A DNA stretch of 64,000 bases, from NCBI RefSeq assembly GCF_002157875.1, contig NZ_CP021376.1:186001-250000 (forward strand). The letters are read 5' to 3'. Under the pieces are notes generated by a model. The model was not told the origin of the DNA and did no database searches. It saw only the letters and a program-made list of their open reading frames with translations. Position numbers and translations under genes: made by a program. Every line of letters starts with the position of its first letter. The first letter of the stretch is position 1. Source of the stretch: Oceanisphaera avium. GTDB lineage: Bacteria > Pseudomonadota > Gammaproteobacteria > Enterobacterales > Aeromonadaceae. This document shows positions 48,668-55,833 of the stretch, one piece after another.

Positions 48668-48918
48668 ATGTCAGATTACAATGGCTGGCGCAACTGGGAA
48701 ACCTGGAATCTTTATAACTGGCTTTCTAATGAGGAAAGTTCTTGGGGTATTGGGAACAAGCTGCAAGGTATGAAGATACAGATACATTGGCAGGCTCTTT
48801 ACGCGACGCTATGGAACAGCCGATAGACTTAATGGTTCATGGCTGGCACCGGGATCTAGTAACTAATAGTTCAGCGCGTGTTGATTGGGAGCAGTTGGCC
48901 AAAGCACTTAAAGAGTAA
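48668..48918 (+). pseudogene. Small NWETWN-motif island protein, frameshifted
   Basis: An ATG directly after radC, with GGGGAG upstream, opens a frame MSDYNGWRNWETWNLYNWLS that continues to about NKLQ near 48767. From there the next frame continues coherently (YEDTDTLAGSLRDAMEQP ... WEQLAKALKE) to a TAA at 48916-48918. The total is 251 nt, not a multiple of three, so one base is lost or two gained. Short proteins with this opening commonly follow radC on mobile islands. Confidence 0.7.
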
Positions 48919-48966
48919 AAAGACGGGCCTATCATTTGGTAGGCCCTCTGGTCAGTAGCTAGATGT

Positions 48967-49368
48967 TTAACCTGCGCACTCGCCTTCCCATTCTTCAATC
49001 ATGTCATAACGTACAACAGCGTCTTGGCCAACTTCATCACGATACGCTTCTATTTTTTTATCTAAGCATGCGTCCGCACCGCCGTCGTTACACTCGCCTT
49101 CCCATTCTTCAATCATGTCGTGACGCACGATAGCGTCTGGACCAACTTCGTCACGATACGCATCTATTTTTTTATCTAAGCATGCGTCCGCAACGCCACC
49201 GTTACATTCACCTTCCCACTCTTCAAGCATGTCATAACGGACAACAGCTTCTTGACCCACTTCCGCACGGTAGGCGTTTACCTTATCTTCGACGCACGCA
49301 TCTACATTAGCCATGGCATTCGATGTGAGAAAAAACAGCGTCATAGCTAGTAGTGATTTTAACTTCAT
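48967..49368 (-). CDS. Secreted protein of three 38-residue Cys-paired repeats, unknown function
   Basis: A 133-residue protein with an evident Sec signal peptide (MKLKSLLAMTLFFLTSNAMA, cleaved after about residue 20). The rest is three near-identical units starting DACVEDKVNAYRAEVG, DACLDKKIDAYRDEVG and DACLDKKIEAYRDEVG. Each contains VVRYDM or IVRHDM and ends EEWEGEC, so every unit has one Cys at each end and is strongly acidic. Disulfide-closed helical hairpins are a reasonable guess. No family recognised. SD AAGAGAAC before the ATG. It lies alone on the reverse strand between radC-type genes and the TAC module. Confidence 0.8.
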   Translation of the reverse strand: MKLKSLLAMTLFFLTSNAMANVDACVEDKVNAYRAEVGQEAVVRYDMLEEWEGECNGGVADACLDKKIDAYRDEVGPDAIVRHDMIEEWEGECNDGGADACLDKKIEAYRDEVGQDAVVRYDMIEEWEGECAG

Positions 49369-49483
49369 TTTTTGTTCTCTTTTATTAAGTAGTTGTTATA
49401 GAGCCTATCGCCGGAAAGTGGAGGCAGTAAATCAGTTTCATCTCTGCGTTCTAGGTTTAGGCTGTAACTCTGTTCCCTATTGC

Positions 49484-49545
49484 TCCAACTGTTTAAAAGC
49501 AATCATGGCTCGCTTGTTAAGAGCCGCGTAAGTGGTTCCAGCTTG
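49484..49545 (-). pseudogene. Fragment of an MqsA-like antitoxin gene
   Basis: About 60 bp, including AATCATGGCTCGCTTGTTAA, repeat the sequence at about 50844-50905 inside the intact antitoxin gene, same orientation, with scattered mismatches. It has no start or remaining domain, so it is a leftover of a duplicated or replaced antitoxin gene. Confidence 0.7.
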
Positions 49546-49571
49546 TACGCGAACGGCTAAGTGCATAGGCC

Positions 49572-49778
49572 TTATTTTTTTGCATCATGGCCTTCAGCGT
49601 CATGCTGCTCAACATCGACTTTACTCATGCTCTGTGCTTTAGCAATCAGTTTGCGTTCTTCTTCAATGGCGGCTTGTGCAACCTTAGTAAAAAACTCACT
49701 TTTTTTCTGATCAGATGCATTGCGCATAAAGTTACTAAAGGCTGATAATTTAATTTTTTCACGTTTAGAGGCGTTCAT
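49572..49778 (-). CDS. Small basic hypothetical protein
   Basis: A 68-residue protein (MNASKREKIKLSAFSNFMRN...) with a perfect-looking SD AAGGAAAG 3 bp before the ATG. Two predicted helices, Lys/Ala/Glu-rich, with a His/Asp/Glu-rich tail (EQHDAEGHDAKK). No family recognised. Sits between the antitoxin fragment and the TAC module. Confidence 0.55.
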   Translation of the reverse strand: MNASKREKIKLSAFSNFMRNASDQKKSEFFTKVAQAAIEEERKLIAKAQSMSKVDVEQHDAEGHDAKK

Positions 49779-50061
49779 AGCTTTCCTTCTGCCTTAAGTC
49801 GGGGAGACTTCTAGCGGTTAACGGTTGTATTTTTTAGCTGAGCAAAGCTCTACAGATGGGAGTTAAAAAGCTCAATTATGAATGCTCTCAACTAATAGCT
49901 AAGCTGATAACGTCTGAAGCTGATGTTATACCGATTTACATCTTGAGTCAGATAGTCGTCAATTTAGATGGAGAATGAGGTAGTAGGGGAGGGAAATATC
50001 ATTTAGTTACATTTTTGGTGCTGTAAAGCCTGACCTATGAGCAATAGGCCAAGCTTATTCA

Positions 50062-50520
50062 TCACTGCTTACTAAACTGTACCGTAGGCAGTACTACTCT
50101 TGGCAAGCGTAAACGTTCGCATTGGGAGCTTAAAAATTCACGCCAATACGGCCACACATGGAAACTGGCGTTTTTTAATGCAAACTCATCAATCGCATCT
50201 TGCTCAAGTTCAGCAGTTAACTGATATTCAGCAATGAAGTCAGCTTCAATATGAGCTTTGATATCTGATTCTTCACTGTCTATTTGGCTGACCCATCGAG
50301 TACCCATGCGAACATAAATACGTACCAGCTGACCATCGTCATTTATCTGAACAAGCTCACTACGGTGTACCACATGCATTTGTTGCACTAGCAAAGAATC
50401 AAGCTCAGTCGACTTTGGGTCAAAGCCTTCGGCACAATGGGCTTTGCTGGACTTTAGATACACATCTTGGATTACCAAGCCGTCAATGGCCTGTTGTAGC
50501 TTTTCACTTACCTTAGCCAT
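50062..50520 (-). CDS. SecB-like chaperone of a toxin-antitoxin-chaperone module
   Basis: A 152-residue SecB-fold protein; the C-terminal half has ADFIAEYQLTAELEQDAIDE and then NASFHVWPYWREFLSSQCER followed by LRLPRVVLPTVQF, the SecB-like signature. In TAC modules such a chaperone binds the antitoxin's C-terminal extension, protecting it from proteolysis and aggregation. ATG 50520 with GAGG upstream overlaps the antitoxin stop. The order toxin, antitoxin, SecB and the overlapping coding support the TAC assignment. A general export role is unlikely given the island context. Confidence 0.88.
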   Translation of the reverse strand: MAKVSEKLQQAIDGLVIQDVYLKSSKAHCAEGFDPKSTELDSLLVQQMHVVHRSELVQINDDGQLVRIYVRMGTRWVSQIDSEESDIKAHIEADFIAEYQLTAELEQDAIDEFALKNASFHVWPYWREFLSSQCERLRLPRVVLPTVQFSKQ

Positions 50521-51040
50521 AACAGGCCTCACGTTCGAGCTCGTGCGATTTAATTACCTTAGTCTTACGCTTATGCGCACTAAAATTCACCACGGCGACG
50601 TTTTCCCAGTTAACCTCGATTTTACGAGCAACTCCAACCTTCGCTAGCAGTTTGTCTAACGCTGCCGGCATCTCGGCCGCTAGGCGTAGTAATTTGTCCA
50701 TTGCATCAGACTGCATCACATCGTCAGCTTCATACTTTGAAAAAGCCACTGGACCGCCGCCAAACACTTTGGCTGCATCGACTTGATTTAAACCCCAGTG
50801 TTTACGTAGTTCTTTTACCTCTGCACCGGTAAGTAAGCCTTGCACCTGTTTTTTAAATGCAATCATGGCTCGCTTGTTAAAGCGCGCTTCAACGGTTCCT
50901 GCTTGTTCACTGCCGCAGTAGTCACACTCAGCATAACGGCTTTCAATTTGGCCTTGTTGGCCTAGATGCTCAACAGTCACAAACTCACTGTGAGCGTGTA
51001 ACTGCCCCATTTCACAAATTGGACAAGTTTGATTATTCAT
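50513..51040 (-). CDS. MqsA-family antitoxin with chaperone-addiction tail
   Basis: About 175 residues. N-terminal zinc-binding CPIC ... CDYCG (about 5-45) followed by an HTH domain (TGAEVKELRKHWGLNQVDAA and KVFGGGPVAFSKYEADDVMQ), the MqsA arrangement. E. coli MqsA is 131 residues; the additional C-terminal 40 or so, ending KVIKSHELEREACYG, correspond in position to the ChAD extension through which SecB-like chaperones control TAC antitoxins. Represses its own operon by inference. ATG 51040 chosen, GAGG upstream; GTG 51043 is the alternative. Confidence 0.88.
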   Translation of the reverse strand: MNNQTCPICEMGQLHAHSEFVTVEHLGQQGQIESRYAECDYCGSEQAGTVEARFNKRAMIAFKKQVQGLLTGAEVKELRKHWGLNQVDAAKVFGGGPVAFSKYEADDVMQSDAMDKLLRLAAEMPAALDKLLAKVGVARKIEVNWENVAVVNFSAHKRKTKVIKSHELEREACYG

Positions 51041-51052
51041 CACACATCCTCA

Positions 51053-51490
51053 TCACGACAAATGGCAAGAAACCAATAGCAGAAGCTTACCGGTCTTGCC
51101 TATCGCAAATTTTACATAATATTCAATACGCATCTCTTTATGCGCGTGTTCTACCCACTCATCACGAAGCAAGCGGTAACCATCACAAGCCGCCCAAGAC
51201 CTAGCACTATCTGTTTGGCCCACTAAGCACCATTCTGATTTTAAGTATTTGCCCGTGTTCAAAGCGGTATCAACTAGCTGCCTTACGTCCGCAATATCAA
51301 ACCCCATTACTTGAACATCTTTCCGGCACTTTGTTGTGACTAGCTTAGTGCTTTCGTCTCCAAGATCGAGTAAGGCCAGTACATCTCTTGGCAGGTAAAG
51401 CGGGCCATCTTGGATGTAAATTCGACCACCCTGCACGTTGGTAGGGGGCTGACCTTGGTAGGCACTTACGTTGATTGTATTATTTACCAT
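51053..51490 (-). CDS. Toxin of the TAC module (MqsR-like position)
   Basis: About 145 residues from the ATG at 51490; a TTG at 51508 extends it in frame. Segments: QDGPLYLPRDVLALLDLGD, GFDIADVRQLVDTALNTGKY, SARSWAACDGYRLLRDEW, RIEYYVKFAIGKTGKLLLL. The conserved KFAIG and ACDGYRLLR patterns fit the toxin-position protein of MqsA-linked loci, but it is only distantly like E. coli MqsR (98 residues). An mRNA-interferase activity is inferred from the neighbours. It ends 12 bp before the antitoxin start. Confidence 0.75.
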   Translation of the reverse strand: MVNNTINVSAYQGQPPTNVQGGRIYIQDGPLYLPRDVLALLDLGDESTKLVTTKCRKDVQVMGFDIADVRQLVDTALNTGKYLKSEWCLVGQTDSARSWAACDGYRLLRDEWVEHAHKEMRIEYYVKFAIGKTGKLLLLVSCHLS

Positions 51491-51498
51491 TATGGTAA
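51484..51498. promoter_or_regulatory. Palindromic operator over toxin start
   Basis: TTACCATTATGGTAA, a perfect 7-bp inverted repeat with one central base, covers the toxin ATG (cat 51488-51490). This is the likely binding site for the MqsA-type antitoxin for autoregulation. Confidence 0.6.
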
Positions 51499-51647
51499 GA
51501 TTATCCAATTTTTATTGATTTCAATCCAGTATCAGAGAGCCTAACAAAGCCTCCACCCGAAACCTAGCCTAATACATTGACACAGCTAGCCACTAGCATA
51601 AACTGCACTTAAATGTACTTTTTCGACAAAACAAGAGTCTGTTCGTC

Positions 51648-51848
51648 ATGAGTGATGAAGTGTTAACCATCAAAGAAGTGGCTGAATACCTAAAAGTGAA
51701 TGAGCGTACTATTTATCGGCTTGCAGCCAGTGGCGAATTGCCGGGCTTTCGGGTTGGTAATGCGTGGCGTTTTAAAAAATCTGACCTGGAAGAATGGATT
51801 AGCTCACAGGCAGCCCAAAGTAAAGGAACAGGTAATGGTAATAACTGA
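51648..51848 (+). CDS. Excisionase-type HTH protein, first gene of the defence operon
   Basis: A 66-residue HTH_17/MerR-like protein: VLTIKEVAEYLKVNERTIYR then FRVGNAWRFKKSDLEEWI. Its stop overlaps the helicase start (ATG 51835) by 14 bp, so the two are coupled. Small HTH proteins of this kind are often upstream of restriction or helicase genes as regulators. About the same class as alpA above but different in sequence. Confidence 0.85.
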   Translation: MSDEVLTIKEVAEYLKVNERTIYRLAASGELPGFRVGNAWRFKKSDLEEWISSQAAQSKGTGNGNN

Positions 51849-54729
51849 TTATCAAGCCAAGTACTTCGCGCAAGAGTTAACCATTCGTCATGCTGAAAAC
51901 GGCGTTGATAAGCTGTCGCAATCACTTTTCGATGCGAGTGTCGATCTCAATCCACATCAAATTCATGCCGCTCTTTTTGCTTTAAACAACCCGTTAAGCA
52001 AAGGGGTTGTGTTAGCTGATGAAGTTGGGTTGGGTAAAACCATTGAAGCTGGCCTTGTACTGTCACAGTACTGGGCAGAGCGTAAACGCCAAATTCTAAT
52101 CATCTGTCCGGCCTCATTACGACGTCAGTGGGCACAAGAACTAGGTGAGAAGTTTAATCTGCCGACGCAAATTTTAGACGCAAAAACTTGGCGCACCAGC
52201 ATCAATAATGGGCAAGGAAATCCGCTCGCCAACCAGTGCATTTCTATTATGTCCTATCACTATGCGGCGCGTATGGAAACACAGCTAATGTTGGAGCCAT
52301 GGGACATTGTGGTTATCGACGAAGCACACAAGTTGCGTAATGCGCACCGTAGTAGCAACAGAATGGGTCAAACTTTACGCCGAGCTTTGGAAGGCAGTAA
52401 AAAGTTATTACTCACCGCCACACCGTTACAAAATTCACTGATGGAGTTGTATGGTTTATCAACCATAATCGACGACCAAATTTTTGGTGATGAAAGAAGC
52501 TTCAAACAACAATTTGTAAACAACGAAAGTGCACTAGGGCATTTAAAGAAACGACTTACCGGGTTTATTCAGCGTACTTTGCGAAAGGATGTACTCGAAT
52601 ACGTCCGTTATACCCAACGCCAAACACTCACCATACCGTTTAAACCTTCAAGTGCTGAAATGGCGCTTTACGAGGGCATTAGTGCCTTGTTGGAAAAAGA
52701 AGAAAGCTATGCGCTGCCTAAAAGCCAGCGTCATTTAACAGGGTTAATACTTAGAAAGCTGCTAGCGTCTAGCTCTCACGCTGTACTCAATACACTCGAA
52801 ACGATTAAACGCCGACTAGTTGACCTTAAAGTGCAAACAAAATCCGACCTCGATCTAATCAGTGAGCTTGTTGAAAGTGATGATTTAGGAGAAGAGTACA
52901 GCGAGTATGTTGAAGAAACACAAAGCAATACCCCTGAGAGTGACATTGACTTTGAGTTACTCAATGCTGAGATAGCCGAGCTTGAGCATTATATCGAGCA
53001 GGCTAAATCCATCACCACCGACAGTAAAACCCAAGCCTTGCTAACAGCGCTTAATCAGGGGTTTGCCAAAATGGAGGAGATGGGTGCATCACGTAAAGTC
53101 ATTATTTTTACTGAGTCTAAGCGCACGCAAGAATACCTAGCTCGTTTCCTCGAAGCGAATGGCTTTGCTGATAAATTAGTCACCTTTAATGGCAGCAACA
53201 ACCATCCAGAAGCAACCAAAGTTTATCAGCAGTGGTTAGCTGAAAACCAAGGTAGTGATAAGGTTAGTGGTTCACCGCAAATTGACCGCCGTACCGCCCT
53301 AATTGATTACTTCCGCCATCATGCCGAAGTTATGATCGCAACCGAAGCGGCTGCAGAAGGAGTTAACTTACAGTTCTGTTCGTTACTGATTAACTATGAC
53401 TTGCCATGGAACCCACAACGGGTAGAGCAACGCATTGGCCGTTGTCATCGCTATGGGCAGCAATTCGATGTTGTAGTGATTAACTTTCTTAACGAGGAAA
53501 ACAAAGCCGATCAGCGCGTTTTAGAGTTACTGACTGAAAAATTTCATCTGTTCGATGGCGTGTTTGGTGCATCGGACGATGTGCTAGGCAGTATTGAATC
53601 TGGCATTGATTTTGAAAAACGCATCCAAAATATATACGAGACTTGTCGGCAACCGGCAGAAATAGAAGCAGCTTTTGATCAGCTACAAAAAGAGCTAGAA
53701 GCCGACATTAACCAAAAAGTGCGCGAGACCCAGCAGCTCCTGCTGGAAAATTTCGATGAAGATATTCACGACTTACTGAAAATTCAGCTTGATGCCGCGC
53801 AGCAACGCCTCGATAAAGTAGGCCGCTGGTTCTGGCAACTCAGTACCCATGAGCTTGCTGCTATCGCAGATATCAACCCAAGCAACCATAGCTTTACGCT
53901 TAATCAAAGTATCAATCAGGCTCCTGCAGGTTGCTACCAACTTGTACGCCGAGGACAACAAAGGGCCAGCAATGAAAATGGCAAATTAGCCAATGCCCAC
54001 GTTTACCGTATCACCCACCCATTAGGAGAATGGGTGATCAGCAACGCGCTTCAACGTGAATTACCTATTGCCAGCGTAATTTTTGATTACAGCAACCACC
54101 AAACAAAAATCAGTATGCTAGAACCCTTAGTGGGTTCGTCAGGTGTACTAAGCTTACAAAAATTCAGTGTCGAATCATTGGGGCGTAGCGAAGACCATTT
54201 ATTGTTCGTTGCGCAAGACGAGCATGGCAACCAGCTACCAAGTGAAGTAGTGCAAAAGCTGATGCAGCTCAGTACCTGTGTGCAAAGTGAAGTCAGTGAG
54301 CAAGAACTTGCCGCCTTATATCCGAGCTATCAAAATGCGCTACAGCAAGCGTTACAGCAATCGAGGCTTGGCATCGAAAAGCAAGTCAACGATCGCAATC
54401 TTAGCTTCTTCGAACAAGAGGTTAACAAGTTAGATTCTTGGGCAGACGATTTAAAAGAAGGGCTTGAACAATCTATAAAAGAGCTCGATAAGCAAATCAA
54501 ACAAGTGCGCCGTGAAGCAAAAATTGCCCCCACACTTGAAGAAAAGCTCGCTCTGCAAAAGCAGCAGCGCCAATTAGAAAGTCAGCGTAATAAAAGCCGT
54601 CGTGAATTGTTTGATAAACAAGACGAAGTAGATGAAAAGCGCGAACAGCTTATTGAAAGCTTAGAAGGCAAACTGAATAAAAAAACCAGCCAACAGACCC
54701 TATTTACCATTGGGTGGAGGGTTCAATGA
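51835..54729 (+). CDS. SNF2/RapA-like helicase, defence-associated
   Basis: A 964-residue SF2 helicase. RecA domain 1: LADEVGLGKTIEAG (Walker A about 61-69), DEAH near 162, LTATPLQNSL. Domain 2: ATEAAAEGVNLQFCSLL (about 502-518), RVEQRIGRCHRYGQ (about 525-540). The C-terminal 300 residues are a coiled-coil Gln/Glu/Lys-rich region (LEEKLALQKQQRQLESQRNK). The overall layout is like RapA or the DrmD class. The stop overlaps a following small ORF by ATGA. ATG 51835 preceded by AAGGA. A Mod/Res pair lies downstream, so it probably works with modification or restriction. Confidence 0.9.
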   Translation: MVITDYQAKYFAQELTIRHAENGVDKLSQSLFDASVDLNPHQIHAALFALNNPLSKGVVLADEVGLGKTIEAGLVLSQYWAERKRQILIICPASLRRQWAQELGEKFNLPTQILDAKTWRTSINNGQGNPLANQCISIMSYHYAARMETQLMLEPWDIVVIDEAHKLRNAHRSSNRMGQTLRRALEGSKKLLLTATPLQNSLMELYGLSTIIDDQIFGDERSFKQQFVNNESALGHLKKRLTGFIQRTLRKDVLEYVRYTQRQTLTIPFKPSSAEMALYEGISALLEKEESYALPKSQRHLTGLILRKLLASSSHAVLNTLETIKRRLVDLKVQTKSDLDLISELVESDDLGEEYSEYVEETQSNTPESDIDFELLNAEIAELEHYIEQAKSITTDSKTQALLTALNQGFAKMEEMGASRKVIIFTESKRTQEYLARFLEANGFADKLVTFNGSNNHPEATKVYQQWLAENQGSDKVSGSPQIDRRTALIDYFRHHAEVMIATEAAAEGVNLQFCSLLINYDLPWNPQRVEQRIGRCHRYGQQFDVVVINFLNEENKADQRVLELLTEKFHLFDGVFGASDDVLGSIESGIDFEKRIQNIYETCRQPAEIEAAFDQLQKELEADINQKVRETQQLLLENFDEDIHDLLKIQLDAAQQRLDKVGRWFWQLSTHELAAIADINPSNHSFTLNQSINQAPAGCYQLVRRGQQRASNENGKLANAHVYRITHPLGEWVISNALQRELPIASVIFDYSNHQTKISMLEPLVGSSGVLSLQKFSVESLGRSEDHLLFVAQDEHGNQLPSEVVQKLMQLSTCVQSEVSEQELAALYPSYQNALQQALQQSRLGIEKQVNDRNLSFFEQEVNKLDSWADDLKEGLEQSIKELDKQIKQVRREAKIAPTLEEKLALQKQQRQLESQRNKSRRELFDKQDEVDEKREQLIESLEGKLNKKTSQQTLFTIGWRVQ

Positions 54730-54890
54730 TGACAATCAATTTCAACACCAGCATTGACTTTTTTCAGTTTGGGGCTATGATCACTGCAACAACACCCCTC
54801 CCGCTACCCGTCAGATCAGCGCCCTGTGAGGGGTTACTCGTTTCTGGGGCCTGCAAAACACTATTTCCTGCTGTATTGGTGGTCAAATGA
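54726..54890 (+). CDS. Possible 54-residue ORF linking helicase and Abi gene
   Basis: ATG 54726 overlaps the helicase stop in ATGA, and its TGA (54888-54890) overlaps the Abi ATG in the same manner. The product ([20 protein letters not shown]..., ending LFPAVLVVK) has no recognised family. The two 4-base overlaps are the main support; the composition is hydrophobic. It may be a genuine coupling peptide or a chance frame in a 158-bp spacer. Confidence 0.4.
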   Translation: MMTINFNTSIDFFQFGAMITATTPLPLPVRSAPCEGLLVSGACKTLFPAVLVVK

Positions 54891-55816
54891 GCCGCAAATC
54901 GCCCCCTAAAGTCGCGTTTACCAAACCACCTACAAGCTTTACCGAGCAAGTCCGCTTGCTCCAACAACGTGGCCTAGTGATCAGTGATGTCCCTAAAGCC
55001 GAGTTTTATCTCGCACAGCTGAACTACTATCGTTTTGCGGCTTATTGTTTGCCCTATGAGCAAGATCACGCCAGCCATACCTTTATAGCTGGCACTCAGT
55101 TTGAGCAAATTCTAAACCTATACGTGTTTGACCGTGAACTACGTTTGTTAGTGCTAGACGCCATCGAACGTTTTGAAGTATCACTGCGCACCCAAATCGC
55201 GTATCAGTTGAGCCAAAAATACCAAACGGCGCATCCTCATTTAAAGCCAGAACTCTTTGGTGATTTATTAGAGTATGCCAGCAGTCTTGGTAAGCTCACA
55301 AGTGAGGTAAAGCGCAGTCGCGAGGAGTTTATTAAACACCTGACGCAAAAGTACCAAGAACCACTACCACCTATTTGGACTTGTGTTGAATTGTTAACCA
55401 TGGGGCAGCTTTCTCGTTGGTATAGCAATATAAAGCTGCGTGCCGACCGCCAAGTAATAAGCAAAAGCTACGGACTAGATGAAAAAACCATTACCTCATT
55501 CTGTGAACATTTGTCGCTAGTGCGCAATGTAAGTGCCCATCATTCTAGGCTGTGGAACCGTGACTTTACCAAAACCACTATAATACCACGCAATGGCGAA
55601 CCAGCACTGATTCAAAGCTTGCAGAATCTGCCCGATAGCGACCGGCGTTTACGAAAAATTTATAACACCTTGGTGATGTTGGGCTACCTCATGGATGTGA
55701 TCAGTGGTGAACACCATTGGAAGCAACGTCTCATTCAATTGATTAATCATCATCAAATAGACATTGGCCGCATGGGCTTTCCTGCCGACTGGCAAGCGCG
55801 GCCAATTTGGCAATAA
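54887..55816 (+). CDS. Abi_2 family (AbiD/AbiF-like) protein
   Basis: A 309-residue Abi_2 protein. The signature stretch is [20 protein letters not shown] followed by [25 protein letters not shown]-type RNVSAH (R213 to H218) lies in [16 protein letters not shown], giving the RxxxxH of RNase-like HEPN proteins. Abi_2 members trigger abortive infection, probably through RNA cleavage. Starts 158 bp after the helicase, overlapping the small ORF; ends 17 bp before AIPR translation. Confidence 0.88.
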   Translation: MSRKSPPKVAFTKPPTSFTEQVRLLQQRGLVISDVPKAEFYLAQLNYYRFAAYCLPYEQDHASHTFIAGTQFEQILNLYVFDRELRLLVLDAIERFEVSLRTQIAYQLSQKYQTAHPHLKPELFGDLLEYASSLGKLTSEVKRSREEFIKHLTQKYQEPLPPIWTCVELLTMGQLSRWYSNIKLRADRQVISKSYGLDEKTITSFCEHLSLVRNVSAHHSRLWNRDFTKTTIIPRNGEPALIQSLQNLPDSDRRLRKIYNTLVMLGYLMDVISGEHHWKQRLIQLINHHQIDIGRMGFPADWQARPIWQ

Positions 55817-55833
55817 AAATAAGGACAACTCAC

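Noticed and set aside
50062..50520. Chromosomal SecB export chaperone
   Set aside because: It is inside a mobile element, overlaps an MqsA-like antitoxin gene and lacks the usual secB neighbours.
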